Source: Unio delphinus (lineage: Eukaryota > Mollusca > Bivalvia > Unionida > Unionidae). Taken from it: a stretch of DNA of 64,000 bases. Under the pieces are notes generated by a model that worked only from the letters and a program-made list of their open reading frames with translations, was not told the DNA's origin and did no database searches. The stretch covers positions 20,593,501-20,657,500 of the forward strand of contig JAQISU010000108.1 in NCBI GenBank assembly GCA_029339505.1, read 5' to 3'. How positions within the stretch are numbered: position 1 is the first letter of the stretch; each line of letters begins with the position of its first letter. Position numbers and translations under genes: made by a program. Shown here piece after piece: positions 51,056 through 63,058 of the stretch.

Positions 51056-52009
51056 CTAAAAATTGCAAGAAGAAACACAAGACCCATGTAAACTTGAGAT
51101 TTCTCACATTGACATCTGACTAATAGACAAATGTAAGAAGTTGGCCAAAAATCCAGATCAATAGGATACTTTCTTTAGAAATTTCATCCATTGAAACTGA
51201 CTGCATATGTTATGAAAACAACTGAGTTGAAGTTTCTATTTTTTGGTAACTACATCCATATTTTGTTTATGACACATCTTCTGTCCAGTACTAAAAAGAA
51301 TCTATATCAATGTCTGCTGTCAAATTTGATCTAATTTGCCAAGACATGTTTGAAAAGTCATTAAAATGTTTTTCACTGCTTGAGTAACGGCAGCCATATT
51401 TGACAGTGGATTGTCATTATTTGTAATAATTTTGAAAAGCAGTTATTGACACGAATTCATTTAATGGTTTTTCTATTTTTAGTAATTGCAGCCATAATCA
51501 TTTTTTAAAAACTAGAAAGTCCTTTATGCCAGGATTCTTTTTGTCAAATCTGACCAAACATTGTTTTCATTTAAATGTTCTGTTATTAGTAATAGTGGCC
51601 ATATTTTGCTATAATTTGGCGATTAGTGCCCCCCCCCCCCCAAAATTAACAAATTTGAAAAAGATGTAGTAATTGCTCAAGTTATGTAAAAATAATATCA
51701 GGTCACCTACATATGTATAAAAACATGGTCAACAATTTCTCTTGTTTACATGAAGCAGATTTTGTGCAAATATGGTGGCAAGATTTCTGTGATGGCTAGA
51801 ACAGGAAAAAATCAAGATGCCATAGCTACCAGTAAATATAATTATTTACATGATGTTATATGCAGATTGTTAAGAGTAATCAGTGGAACAAACAATACTG
51901 CCGTTGCATTATGTGATAGCACATCGGGGTCTATTTTGTTTGCAATATTACAAGACTTACAATCAAGTAAATATAAACAAAATAAATGGTAGGAATGTCA
52001 GTCACATAC
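51056..52009 (-). other. intron 6
   Basis: 954 bp. 51200-51620 is a degenerate tandem repeat of about 180-200 bp (markers 'gtggccatattt' and 'gccaggatgcttt'), related to 20790-21480. A poly(C) run is at 51632-51641. 51840-51950 matches the core of the ATATATACTCAC MITE family. Confidence 0.65.
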
Positions 52010-52150
52010 CACAGGACTGATTTTGGCAGGAAATGAAGCAAATTCCGGTGATGATGCAAAAGTAGTCAGTTCTTCCACAGCATCAATAAGTGGTCTGGCA
52101 GCCTCGGCACATTTCTGTCGATTTTCATCTGTGAAATTGCTGTCCAGGGC
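52010..52150 (-). CDS. TLN1: talin exon W6 (R8 end / return to R7)
   Basis: 141 bp, 47 codons, phase 0-0. The product begins ALDSNFTDENRQKCAEAARP and ends FASFPAKISPV, matching vertebrate ALDGAFTEENRAQC and FSSIPAQISPEG. About human 1545-1591, the last helix of R8 and the linker back into R7. Acceptor TTTTTAG, donor CCTGTG|GTATGTG. Confidence 0.96.
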
Positions 52151-53144
52151 CTAAAAATACAAACACATAAAATGCAAATCAAATTAAAACTGATAGTGAA
52201 TGCTTACGGAAACCCTCACCATAAAAATTGTAAATACAAATTATGGGAAGATAACTCTAAAATTACCAATATGACTAGTGTGAATCTTGTATGTGACCTG
52301 AACTCTTGTCATGATACAAAATGTATACCAAGTTTCATGAAAATATCTGATTGCATATCAATCACTGAATAGACTTGGAACAAAAATCATCATGCCAGGG
52401 TGCCGTCTGTCAAATTTTGTCAAATTTTCTCAAATGACAGATGACAGACAATGGATTACACAAGACTGATAAAGGACCATACCTTATGGTCTGGTGAACT
52501 AAATTGTGAATAGCTCATAACACAGTGGAGACTCCACATTTCCACAGCAAACTGCATCTAGTCATGATACACATTATGTTAACTCAAACGGTTATGGGGA
52601 TATAAGGTTAAGAAATGGTTGTTGGGCAAACAAACAAGCTGACTTGAGTACAAACCCCAAAACATTGTCGGCAAGAAGTTATAAAAAACGTTGCTACAAA
52701 CACTACTAAGTTGAAAGATGATTCTCAGGTCCGATTCCATTCTCCTTATCATGATAGTCATGCCCTCTCACAACTGACAATAAATGTTCTACTGCAATAC
52801 CTAACATGTTAATTTATACACTGACAAAACCCATATACATTATTTATATCTAAACCCATCAGAAAGACAAGTCTCTACGTTAATCTGTTTTAAACCCATT
52901 TAAACAAGTCTTTTATTCTACCACTACCATTTAGTAATATGCTTTTCATCATTTTCAAAGCTGTGAAAAAGAAAAAGATAACAAAACCACATCATCTATG
53001 TGTAGTTGACTATAAGACATACTGTACATATTCCTGTATTATATTTTTTAAAGAGAAAAGAAAATATCTTTAAATGAAATTGATGTCGTTGTCATTGGAA
53101 CAAGTTATTTAAAAACAACCAATATCTGGCTGATATGAAATTAC
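52151..53144 (-). other. intron 5
   Basis: 994 bp. AT-rich, no gene or clear element. 52240-52440 resembles the degenerate repeats with 'accaagtttcatgaaaat' seen elsewhere in the window. Confidence 0.6.
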
Positions 53145-53306
53145 CTTAATCGCCTTGACCAAGTTGGCTGTACTGTTAGCAACATCTTTGGCACTTTGGA
53201 CAAAATGTCGTTTTGCAACAGGATTGTCTGTCTTGGAAGAAGCTACACGACATGCATTACACAAGGCTGATGTGTGTTTCGCAACAACTGTGGCTGCTGA
53301 TAATAC
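53145..53306 (-). CDS. TLN1: talin exon W5 (R8, vinculin/RIAM/DLC1-binding bundle)
   Basis: 162 bp, 54 codons, phase 0-0. The product begins VLSAATVVAKHTSALCNACR and ends FVQSAKDVANSTANLVKAIK. It is the most conserved exon here. About human 1491-1544. It carries the R8 vinculin-binding helix and both lysines equivalent to human Lys1530 and Lys1544, used by LD-motif ligands such as DLC1 and RIAM. Acceptor TTTTTACAG, donor AAG|GTAATTTC. Confidence 0.97.
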
Positions 53307-53526
53307 CTGTAAAAAGAAAAATTCAGATCTATAAAACCTAACAACTCCACTATGTGAAGGATTTAAGTACAGTGCCACAACACAATGTTAAGTATTCTAG
53401 TCTAACATCTCAAAATTATAAAGGATTGAAGTGTAGTCCAACATCTTCACACTGTAAAGGATTCTAGTTTCGTCCAACATCTCTATCAGTATTCTACATC
53501 TCTTTAATCCATTACTCCTCTAAATT

Positions 53527-53838
53527 GTGTGTGTGTGATTTGGAATTTTAACGTAGCTTAAAAAAAAATCAGTCATAGCGCTACAATGTCTGTAGTGTTG
53601 CAGTTTATAGTGATGTCTAGCAATGGGGCATAATGCTACAGATATGTAAGCATATGTCCCACCCAGTCACATTATTCCAACACCAGGCCGACCAGTCCTA
53701 ACACTAACCTGTTAATGCTGAGTACCTAGCGAGGCAGCTCTTAGTACCATTTTTATAAGTTTTGGTATGACTTGGCTGGGGATTGAACCTGCAAAATCCC
53801 GCATCTGACGCAGATGCTCTAACCACTAGGCCACAGAA
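53527..53838 (-). mobile_element. tRNA-derived SINE, family B, copy 2
   Basis: On the minus strand A-box-like TGGCCTAGTGGTTAGAGC (53833-53816) and B-box-like GGTTCAATCCCC (53789-53778). Body as in the 35911 copy, ending in a CACACACA tail. Confidence 0.85.
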
Positions 53839-54524
53839 AGGTCAATTCTCTAAAGATTCTGAATAACAAATGGGATCATGTACACAGGGGATACATTAAT
53901 ATTGTTATAGCATTTCAAACAGATCTTAAACCAATATTCATCTAACTGCAAACAGCATATACATGAGTCTGCCTTTTATACCATATCAATATACATTGAA
54001 CTATAAACAGGACATACCTGTTTTCCTTTTTATTACTTATCTATAAATTATCTACCAAAGAATGGGCCAGAATTTTACAGTCAAATCCTAAAGTAGGAAA
54101 ATGTTATTGTGACTTTCTGAACTGTATTACCATACTCTTGACAGAGACTTAAAATATGAGTGTTCCTGGTTACAAGTAATGAAATATGAAGAACTATGCC
54201 ATTGCTTCACTCGACATTAAATGAAAATGAGAATCATTCTTTTTAACAAATCTGTCCAATCCCTCCACCTTATAATGCACTCCAGATTTTTTAAACATTA
54301 CTGTGATTATATATATCCTGTTCTTTACTTGTGTTTTCTGTAAAGATAGTGAAGCCGGGAATTACAACCTATTATGCAAAAATACCAATGACAGCATGGC
54401 CATATTATATCTGAACCTTAATAAAAATTTCCAACAGGTATGATTTGGTTTATTTCTGTTAGGTTATGGCAAAGAAACCTGTGAAGTTTACTTAGTACAG
54501 AGATAACCAGAAAAAAAGTGAAAG

Positions 54525-54665
54525 TTTATCTATATGGTATACAGCAGTTAACTGGTTATGAGATAAATCATGGTACTCAAACCGAGTTATTTGTGATGTG
54601 GGATTTGAACCCAAACCCTTCTGGTTGCAAGTCTGGCAGGTTAGCCATTCTGGCTCCTCAATAAG
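54525..54665 (-). mobile_element. tRNA-like repeat, family C, copy 1
   Basis: On the minus strand a B-box-like GGTTCAAATCCC (54612-54601), then a body with AACCAGTTAACTGCTGTATA. A related diverged body is at 55625-55750 (ACCGCAGTTAACTGGTTACG on the plus strand). Confidence 0.55.
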
Positions 54666-55403
54666 TATGAAGGTACGCAATACAGTTGGTGTATTTGTGA
54701 GGATCTTCGGGGAGGATTTTTCTTCACATGCCAATACAACTGAGCTGATGCCTATCTTTTTTTTTAAAGGTGTACACATGTGTAAAGATCAAGATAGCAA
54801 AATATCTAACAGATCTTATATGAGAGAAATATCGGAGCAATAGAAACATTAAAGCACAACACTGGAAGAATTAGGTCAAAAACATACATCAACAAAAACA
54901 TCATCAAACAAAAACAACAAAACAGAAAATATCAAAATGAATGAAAACTTAATTGTGATTGATAATAGAAAATTAACTTGTGATTCTGATGAGGATCAGG
55001 AAGATCAGACATGCTGGGCAAATGACATGAACAGGTAAACATCAAAAACTAATCTCCAAACCTGAGTGATGATGCACTGAAATGTTTACAAAAAAAATGT
55101 ATGCAATCATTAAACTCTTGGTCATGCTTGCATGGAGGCATATGTACTTTCCTCGAAACAGATGGCTATATACCCTTATCTTGAATAAAACAAACTGAGT
55201 CAGCTCTAATGTATTGGATATATTGGTATTTTTTAATTTCATTACCTTTGATAATCAATTCCACAAATGTGTGCATATTGTTGCAAAAAGATTGGTGTGT
55301 ATCTGGCATGGCCACCTAAACATGACCAGGTTTTACACTACCTCATTTGAAGAAAAAATTTGATCTTGTTAGGTTGGCTCACCCCTCCATGGAAGCAGTA
55401 TTA

Positions 55404-55404
55404 A

Positions 55405-55466
<62 letters not shown>

Positions 55467-55481
55467 CAACAACAACAACAA
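55404..55481. repeat. (AAT)n then (AAC)n microsatellite
   Basis: About 58 bp of AAT and then 18 bp of AAC/ACA. Confidence 0.95.
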
Positions 55482-55624
55482 TTTTTTATGGCTGATAAAA
55501 ATGGGAAATGGGGGTGGGAAAACCGAGGGGAAAAAATGGGTGTGGAGAAATCGGACCTGCTAGGTAGACAGCAAAAGTTGCCTACCCTTCCATCCGTCCT
55601 TCTAGGTAACTAATAGGTCCTGTA

Positions 55625-55750
55625 TTAAAAATGGTATACCGCAGTTAACTGGTTACGAGACTCATGATTACAATCTACTGATTACAAGTCAGATGCACTA
55701 ATTATAGAGTCAACTCACAAATGAGCATTCTAACTCCTTTGACCCCTGAA
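55625..55750 (-). mobile_element. tRNA-like repeat, family C, diverged copy 2
   Basis: Shares the body block with 54525-54665; the tRNA-like head is not clear. Confidence 0.45.
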
Positions 55751-55904
55751 CTAAGTCAAAGTGGAAAACTTAATTTGCATAGTGTCTTTATTATAAATAT
55801 TCCTAGCAGAAGATCACAGATGTATGTCTCTAATTAGTGACAACTCATTTCCCTTTCACACTCCTCGTTGATAATGGTCCTTCAATACATATACATATCA
55901 ATCA

Positions 55905-56025
55905 GAGACAACTCCACCCACTACATTTCTATCAGTGACAACCCCTCCCATTACACTCCTATTGGTGACAACCCCTTCCATTACACTCCTATTGGTGACA
56001 ACCCCTTCCATTACACTCCTATCAG
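55905..56025. repeat. minisatellite, about 30-bp unit, four copies
   Basis: Unit ATTACACTCCTATTGGTGAC plus AACCCCTTCC. Confidence 0.88.
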
Positions 56026-56810
56026 TGAGATACACACACAATGAAGGTATCTGAATAGAAAACCACTCTAAAACTACCCCTGACTAAGTACCTTGAACAA
56101 AACATCACACAAATTTTTAAGGAATAATTATTGCAAGGGGGATTTAATATGTAATTTACATGGATATATAACACAGGCTTGATTAGTTAGCCATCTTACA
56201 AATAAATGTACAATTAGTCTTTTGTGACTTGCACCTACAATGCAAAGAGAAAAGAATATTAAACACAAATGAATGCTTATTGCATGGCATAAGATATAAC
56301 TGGATTGTGTGTTTTATCCTTTTGGCATTTTCTTGGAAGCGTGATACAAATGTTATACAAAGATTCTAAGTTTTCTCTGACATTCCTACTTTTATTATGC
56401 TACTGTAGTGGTGAACTGAATACACACTCTATGCCACATTTATTTGTCATGAATGTACTCACACTAATGTCCTGTACATGTCATTTCCTTCATCTGATAT
56501 CTTGGAAACATTAACTACTATTTACTGCATATAATCTAAGATCTGTTAATGCATGATCTGCCAGCACATCTGGGTCTATACTGCTGGCAGCTGGGTGTTC
56601 ACTATGGAAATGTAAAAATCCAGTAACTAAATTAAACCAAACATTTTTAATCAGACATCTGAAGTTATCTGGATTTGTTGTGGAAATGAATTAAAATCAT
56701 ATGGACTAGACTGTATAATTAAATGTTAGACTGGGAACACAGATTCAATTCTGACTCGTTCTATTTAACTCCTCTTAATACAAAAAGCATAGACAATGAT
56801 CCAACATCAC

Positions 56811-56843
56811 CTGATGCACAGCTACATCTGTGATGTCAGCGGC
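56811..56843 (-). other. possible cryptic micro-exon in intron 4
   Basis: A 33-bp segment on the gene strand reads AADITDVAVHQ. It is preceded by TTTTTCAGTTCAG and followed by GTGATGTTGG. It is phase compatible (0-0) with W4 and W5. The frame is open for a further 16 or more codons upstream with a helical-looking composition (EILAHKCCEQAFSVQ), which could be an older gene fragment. Chance occurrence cannot be excluded. Confidence 0.25.
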
Positions 56844-57141
56844 CTGAACTGAAAAAGCCTGCTCACAGCATTTATGAGCCAGGATCTCGAGGCCATCTAG
56901 ATACCATAAGTTTTCCAGGTCACAATGATCTGCAATTAATTTCTGACAATTTCCTGGTTTGTTTGTAGATACTACGGGAAAACTAATTTTAAAGGCAGAG
57001 AATATTTGAATTACTACAGGAGACTATGTCTGTTAGCTGATTATAAATTCTTTACGAAGCTATCAATTACAAAGATAATACAGTTGATTAAAATAAAAAA
57101 CATTCAGTAGCATGAAGTCAAATTAAAGAACTCCTCAACAA

Positions 57142-57224
<83 letters not shown>
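57142..57224. repeat. (AT)n microsatellite
   Basis: About 83 bp of pure AT. Confidence 0.95.
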
Positions 57225-57230
<6 letters not shown>

Positions 57231-58859
57231 AGTTGTGAACAAGATATCTAGATATAATTGTTGTTTTTACTCCAGCAATTACTGAATATTTGATACACTG
57301 TATTCTTTAAGCTTTTGTATTTTATCTCATGTTTTTCTGATCTTAAAATGTTCGTACAATTCATTTTCCCCCCATGATGACCCTTACATAATCTTGTCAT
57401 TGCATATGTTACACATCAAGCAACCTGGAATAATTTTCAAATGAAGTCTGGCATAAATAACCCATTACAGTCCATTTCAAGTGATTCTGTGCCTGTACTG
57501 TTTTCTAACATAAACGTTTTTAAAACTATTTTATTAAACAGAATTAGAAACACATTATCGAAACTGATTAGATCTTGGTCTATTTTATTAAACACAATTA
57601 AAAACACATCACTGTAACTGATTAGATTTTGTTCTTTTTTATTTGTTTACAGATTTTGGTCTATTTTATTTGTTTACAGATCATGGTCTATTTTATTTGT
57701 TTCTACAAAAATTAATAAACTAATTCATTTATTTTCAGATGGCTATTATCAAACTGTTTCAACATGTATTCCACAATTTTATGCAGCCAACATGAATCTA
57801 ATATGCTTTAGAAGCCTTTCAAAAACACCTTATATCTGTACATAAGAATACATATTTTCACCACTTGTATTATTACATTTTTCATTAACAGAGTAAATAT
57901 TCCAGATTGCTGTCTTGTTTCATTTTAACACCACAATCAAACACAAAAATATTTTAAATTTTTTTGGACTGTTTTACAATTGTAATAGCTGATAAAGATT
58001 CTTTTAGAGTTACAACATTCAAAGCATACAGCCCATGCAATTTGAACATATTGACAAAACACAGCAACCACAAGATAAACAGTACAACTCAAAAGATAAG
58101 GAAATAACCAACAATTACAACCAAAGAACATTAGTCATGAATGTTAAACATTAAGTTCAACAAACACAATACAATAATTGTGAAATGACACATGCATTAA
58201 GTGTTTCAACCAGAATATTATCAATGATAACTCGCCTCTACAAAGATTTTAGTAGTCTCAAGTAGCCACTAAATGTACCAATTATGTAAATCTACAAAGT
58301 TAACTCCCCTGGATGTAGGTGCTACGTTTTATAGGTGGGGATGCCATTGTTGGAGGCAATATAATACCTTTCCTATACTTTGTAAAGGCAAGCTAAAAGG
58401 TGCTACATGGTAGAATGCACAAGTTTAAAAAATATACTGATAAAGCTGACAAAATTGGAATTAAACAGAATATCAATACTGTAAGCTGGTCAAGACATAA
58501 GCCCTGTGATTTTCTGGCACAATATCAATCAATTCTGTGATATATAAAACTGAGGCATTGCAGGATTTTTTGCCCTTACCATTGACCTATATGTCCAGAA
58601 GGCATAGTACTTCGAAACAGAAAAGTTATGTTTAATTTGGATTGCATGCAGAGAAGGCAAAAATATAACTTTTTATTGTATACATTTTGCATTTCACAAA
58701 CAAGAGTGGCTGATTATGTATGATAAGAGAGTGAAAACAAGACATTATATAAACTGGAATCTCATCATCTCTATTCTTTCAATATGAGAATATATACAAT
58801 TTTGAGGTATACAACCATAGCATAGTAATTAGCTCATACTTTGCCCATGCAGACTGCAT

Positions 58860-59100
58860 GACTTAGATACCAAGTTGTGTATCATACTTTTTGCCCATTT
58901 CTATTACAACAACAGTCCTTACCAATTGAGCTTTATATCATACATTTTGGCCCTTTCTCTTACAAAGTCCTTGCACACTCTGTATATCATATATTTAGCA
59001 CTCTCTCTTAAAACAAAAGTCTTTGCCCACTCAGCTGTATATCACACCTTTGGCCACCTCTCTTACAACAATCATCCTTACCAACTGAGTGATGTAAGCA
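58860..59100. repeat. minisatellite, about 55-60-bp unit, four copies
   Basis: Units around TGTATATCATACATTTTGGC and CTCTTACAACAACAGTCCTT; diverged. Confidence 0.75.
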
Positions 59101-59381
59101 GCCTCAGTATATTGTTTTAGGCAGAAGAGAGCAAGTACATTATCGATCGACCGAATAAAGACAGCCATGTTATTAAACAATTTCTGTCATCTTTCTCAAA
59201 TTTCTGTGACCAAATGTAAATTGAGAAGAATAAACTACAAAATAACTGAGGGCTGTTCCAGTAAAATATGCTTAGGACCCATGGAAAGCACCTTTAATGT
59301 AGAATCATCACATGAAGAGGTGGCAATTTTTGAAATCATAATTCTTATAATTTACAAATAAACCCTTTGACCAGCATGCCT

Positions 59382-59385
<4 letters not shown>

Positions 59386-59473
<88 letters not shown>
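59386..59473. repeat. (AT)n microsatellite
   Basis: About 88 bp of pure AT. Confidence 0.95.
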
Positions 59474-59477
<4 letters not shown>

Positions 59478-59726
59478 GATGCCTTTATTGGGTACCAAAA
59501 ATTTTAAATGAAACAGCACTGAACATCTAAAACTTGAAATTCTGAGAATTTGATTCCAGCAATCAAGTATCAAAGAACAGCATACATTTTTTGGGGCAAT
59601 TTTTCTAATCCCCTTGTTCAAATATCAATACTGACTGAAACTAACACAACTCTTTATAACTATGTTACATCAGTCTTGTAGAACCTAACAGAACCCTAAT
59701 TTTGGGTTATTACAGCCCCTATTTAC

Positions 59727-59870
59727 CTGTTGCTGAGAGCTGGCGGGGTTGGTGAGATTTTGACATGCCATTTGAATTGCCTGATTGGCTCGTGAGAACT
59801 GAGACTGGTCCACAAGCCCTGGACGGCCAGGTTCAGAAGCTGGGTCAGATACTCCAACCAGGTAAGCAGC
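59727..59870 (-). CDS. TLN1: talin exon W4 (R7-R8 junction)
   Basis: 144 bp, 48 codons, phase 0-0. The product starts AAYLVGVSDPASEPGRPG and contains QFSRANQAIQMACQNL, a near match to vertebrate FARANQAIQMACQSL. It ends NPASSQQQ. Acceptor TTGTTTCAG, donor CAG|GTAAATAG. About human 1443-1490: it leaves R7 and enters R8, the four-helix bundle inserted in R7. It precedes the 6.4 kb intron 4. Confidence 0.97.
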
Positions 59871-60208
59871 CTGAAACAAAAACATTTATTTCAAATGATG
59901 GAAGAAAGATATATTAAATTAAAAGAAAAATAAACAGACCAAAAAAAAAACTATTTCAACATTTAATCAAGCAAGTGTGAAATCTAAGTTATTACCTGTA
60001 TGTACATTTCTAATGAAGCTATCACATATACAGTGCAGGAAAAATTCTGATTGAGGGATCAAATGCCACAGAAATTCTAAGAATTCTTTGGCCTATTCAC
60101 CTGTACTGCACCTTCAATCAGACTACACACAGAACTTGTGAAATTCTGAAATGGTTACTAAGCATACAAATAAAAAAAAATGTTTTAAAAATTCACAAGA
60201 CTATTTAC
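59871..60208 (-). other. intron 3
   Basis: 338 bp. Its main content is the partial copy of exon W3 at 60101-60145. Nothing else seen. Confidence 0.8.
60101..60145 (-). pseudogene. partial duplicate of exon W3 with intact splice motifs
   Basis: 45 bp in intron 3 that copies the last 15 codons of W3 at lower identity. Translated in the same frame it reads NFTSSVCSLIEGAVQ, against NFSSSVCGLTEAAVQ in W3. It is preceded by CATTTCAG and followed by GTGAATAG, so it has both an acceptor-like and a donor motif, and its length is a multiple of three. The first bases of the intron are copied too. It is either a decaying partial tandem duplication or an optional mini-exon; including both copies would insert 15 residues in R7. 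No transcript evidence is available here. Confidence 0.7.
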
Positions 60209-60331
60209 CTGTACTGCAGCTTCTGTCAAGCCACACACGGAGCTAGAGAAATTCTGAACAGATAAACAAAAGTCTTCAACCTCCCCCTTCTTGGCATGAT
60301 TAGATATGCCTGTCATAGCATCACCAAGGGA
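60209..60331 (-). CDS. TLN1: talin exon W3 (R7)
   Basis: 123 bp, 41 codons, phase 0-0. The product runs from SLGDAMTGISNHAKK to SVCGLTEAAVQ, matching vertebrate VLGEAMTGISQNAK and CGFTEAAAQ. The third residue is the glycine equivalent to human Gly1404, which contacts the KANK KN motif. Acceptor TTATTTCAG, donor CAG|GTAAATAG. The 3' 45 bp and the donor are duplicated about 60 bp further along the following intron (60101-60145). Confidence 0.96.
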
Positions 60332-61004
60332 CTGAAATAAATAGGAAATCAAAATCGTTTGCTTCAGAACTAAAATAATCTGTCTTACAATACCATAAAT
60401 CACCAAATCTAACAAACATGACTACATAGAAAATTCAACTGGACATCTAAAAACTTCAAACAATTATTAACATTTGTCTAATGTATTCAGGCTAAATGCA
60501 AATCTTTCAGATATAAATAAAGGATCATTGATTGCCAAGACCAATAAATTTGGTTTATTAACAGTGACTAACAATTCCCATAGAATGTTTTGAAAGTAAA
60601 AAAATTACAAAGTTTTTGACATTATATTCTGCAATCCACCATTAATATTAAAATATTGATGTTGTTGTTGTGTTGTAAGGTTTAACAGAGAGCACATTAG
60701 ACCACTCAGCAACTCAGGGCCCCCTTAAAATATTGCAAGTATTCATTATTTGTGGAATAATGAATAAATGCTATGGGTGAAATGAAATTAAACACACATT
60801 TACAAGTAAGTAATATGCATAAAGTAATGAATAAATGCTAAGGGTGAAATTAAATTAAACTGAGTTTGCTAAATCTAGAAATGTTTTGTGCATTGTTTTA
60901 ATTCCTGATTAATTTTGTAGCTATTGTGTGACATTAAAATACATTATATATAAAATGGTAAATAAAAACAATTTCTTAATGGAACTCGTGAGGAAAATTG
61001 TTAC
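60332..61004 (-). other. intron 2
   Basis: 673 bp. It holds a short internally deleted SINE copy (60661-60725) and an imperfect duplicate (60755-60800, 60825-60860) around AATGAATAAATGCTA. Otherwise plain AT-rich sequence. Confidence 0.8.
60661..60725 (-). mobile_element. tRNA-derived SINE, family A, internally deleted
   Basis: The tail side joins directly to the tRNA-like head (GACCACTCAGCAACTCAGGG). It is flanked by TTAAAATATTG on both sides, a target duplication, so the short form inserted as such or was deleted later. Confidence 0.8.
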
Positions 61005-61094
61005 CTTAGATTTCTCCATGACAGAATCAAGGCACTCAAAGTAAGATAGGTCACTGACTGGTTCATTTGGATTATCCAACCAGTTCTTCATCAT
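61005..61094 (-). CDS. TLN1: talin exon W2 (R7)
   Basis: 90 bp, 30 codons, phase 0 at both ends. The product begins MMKNWLDNPNEPVSDLSYF and ends SVMEKSK, matching vertebrate LLENPVQPINDMSYFGCLD. Acceptor TTCAG, donor AAG|GTAACA. About human 1372-1401, helix 1 of R7, the bundle that binds the KANK KN motif. Skipping this exon would keep the frame. Confidence 0.96.
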
Positions 61095-62156
61095 CTGAAG
61101 CAAACAACAAAGTTGTAAACATCGTTTCTTTAAAACTGGAAAACATGTCACATACATAATATAACAGCATAATGACATGTGATGCATCTAATCCTAAGGA
61201 ATGATTTACAATTGTTGGTATCCATTTCCTCAATTTTTGTACACCAACCCCACACTTTTGTCATTTAAATTCATAAATTAAAGAAGGGGTTAAACTGTTC
61301 TAAAGAAGGATTACTGTTGGTCAGGTCTGTAAATTGGTGATTTAGGGAAGGAATTCCTGCATTTCTAAAAGAAGGATCATTGCTAGTTAAGAGCTGCAAA
61401 TTCATGGATTAGGGAAGGGGTTTTACTGCTATCAAAAAATAGGGCCATTTTTGGTCAGGTCTATAAAATCACAATTTGTAACCACAAAAGCTAGTACTTT
61501 CCTAAAAACATACAGTTAAGTCTCAGTGCATGATTAAAATTTACTGTTTGATTTGTAACAGAAATAGAGGTTCTACAGAATTTCCCTACACCATGCTATA
61601 ATGAATCTTACTTGTTTTCAAACCAAAACTTGCACACATAATCCTAACATTAATGCCACCATCCCCGCTACTCTTGTTGTGGATTGCCAGGACCTAAATC
61701 ATGCCATACGCTCTATTTAAATACAGTTACAGTCATGCACATTTTCCCCAAAACTCTGATATTAAATCTAGTCATAATGAATTCAATCAGTATCCAGGTA
61801 CTTGCCTTTGATACAAACCGAGGCAGCACTTATCAAGTTGACAATCTTTGAATAAGCTGTGAATATATGTACGTTTTCAGTGCCACGCAGAGATCTGACT
61901 CTTACAATAAATAATTGACCGTAACTCAGCTTGTTTACCCACATACAACCCTTCGATCGCACAAGTGTGGTATAGTGGCAGGTGACAGTGGCGGTTATTT
62001 GATCATGACATATAACTGACATGTTTTGCAACCTTTAACAGATTTCATGAATTGTGATCAAAGCTCAAGCTTAATCTCTAATAAGAATCCACACATGACT
62101 GAGGCGAAGGAAAGGGAGATGATATTTATGATAACTAGACCATGATGATTTAGTGT

Positions 62157-62399
62157 TTTTGTTTTGTTTTTTATGGTTTAACGCCATTTTTAAGCACATT
62201 ATAGGCTATACATGGTGGCCTGTAATAATGGTGGAGGAAGAACCCGGAACACCCCCGGAAAGAACCACTGACCCACGAGAAGCTACTGGCAAGCTTTCTC
62301 ACATAATTGCATTAGTTGAATCTTAGACTCGAACCCACGCAGACAGAGGTGAGATGGCAGTGACCCATAACAGACAGCGCTTTAGACCACTCGACCCCC
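62157..62399 (-). mobile_element. tRNA-derived SINE, family A, near full-length
   Basis: Body and head as in the 17344 copy. It is flanked by the 12-bp duplication ATGATTTAGTGT at 62145-62156 and 62400-62411. Confidence 0.9.
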
Positions 62400-62499
62400 A
62401 TGATTTAGTGTATGATGATGGATGATTCAGAACTTTATCAGAAAATAAGGATGAATTCTTCGACTTTATAGCAGATGACATTATGTACTGATATTTATC

Positions 62500-63058
62500 G
62501 ATTCCCCGGCTACTCAGTAACAGGCAAATCGGTTTCAGTCTTATCGGTAACAGGCAAATCGGTCCCAATCTTTTCGGTACCAGACTAATCGGTAACAGCC
62601 CACACGGTAATCCGATAATTATAGTTAAAGTAAAGAAGAAAGCGATTCCTTTGACTGCTATATATACAAAGCAATTCCAAAATAGTAAATGTGACTTTAT
62701 CGTTTTTATTGTGACTGAGTTGCCTGTTTGTTACCGTTAGAATAGATTTCCTGCGTGGAATTTATCATATCATTTCTTATTAAATGAGATGCGACTTCAC
62801 TGCACTGATGGAATTCCGTATCAAATGACATTTCTTATTCAATGACAATATAAATTGTGCGACTTCACTGCACTGATGAATTCCTTATTAAATGTCTTAT
62901 AAACTGTGTGACTTTATTGTTTTGTTGTGTACGAGTTGCCTGTTTGTTACTAATTAGTTCGGTTACCGTAAAGACTGGGACCAAAATGCATGTCACCGAA
63001 TAGGCGGTGGCCGAATTGCCAGTTACCGATTTGCAAGTTACCAAGCAGGCCGGACACC
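62500..63058. mobile_element. fold-back / MULE-like non-autonomous element
   Basis: 559 bp flanked by the 9-bp duplication ATATTTATC (62491-62499 and 63059-63067). The ends are long inverted repeats of about 110 bp made of TCGGTAAC-containing modules: left has CAGTAACAGGCAAATCGG, right (complement) has TGGTAACTTGCAAATCGG. The centre has a tandem duplicate around GACTTCACTGCACTGATG. No coding sequence. A 9-bp duplication fits Mutator-like or fold-back elements. Confidence 0.75.

Larger units (their letters stand above)
53307..59726 (-). other. intron 4
   Basis: 6.4 kb. It contains two (AT)n blocks (57142-57224, 59386-59473), an (AAT)n/(AAC)n block (55404-55481), a tRNA-SINE (53527-53838), two copies of another tRNA-like repeat (54525-54665, 55625-55750), minisatellites at 55905-56025 and 58860-59100, MITE-like sequence at 56515-56600, and the micro-exon candidate at 56811. 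57240-58850 shows no gene, only a short AT-rich repeat near 57560-57720. Confidence 0.8.
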
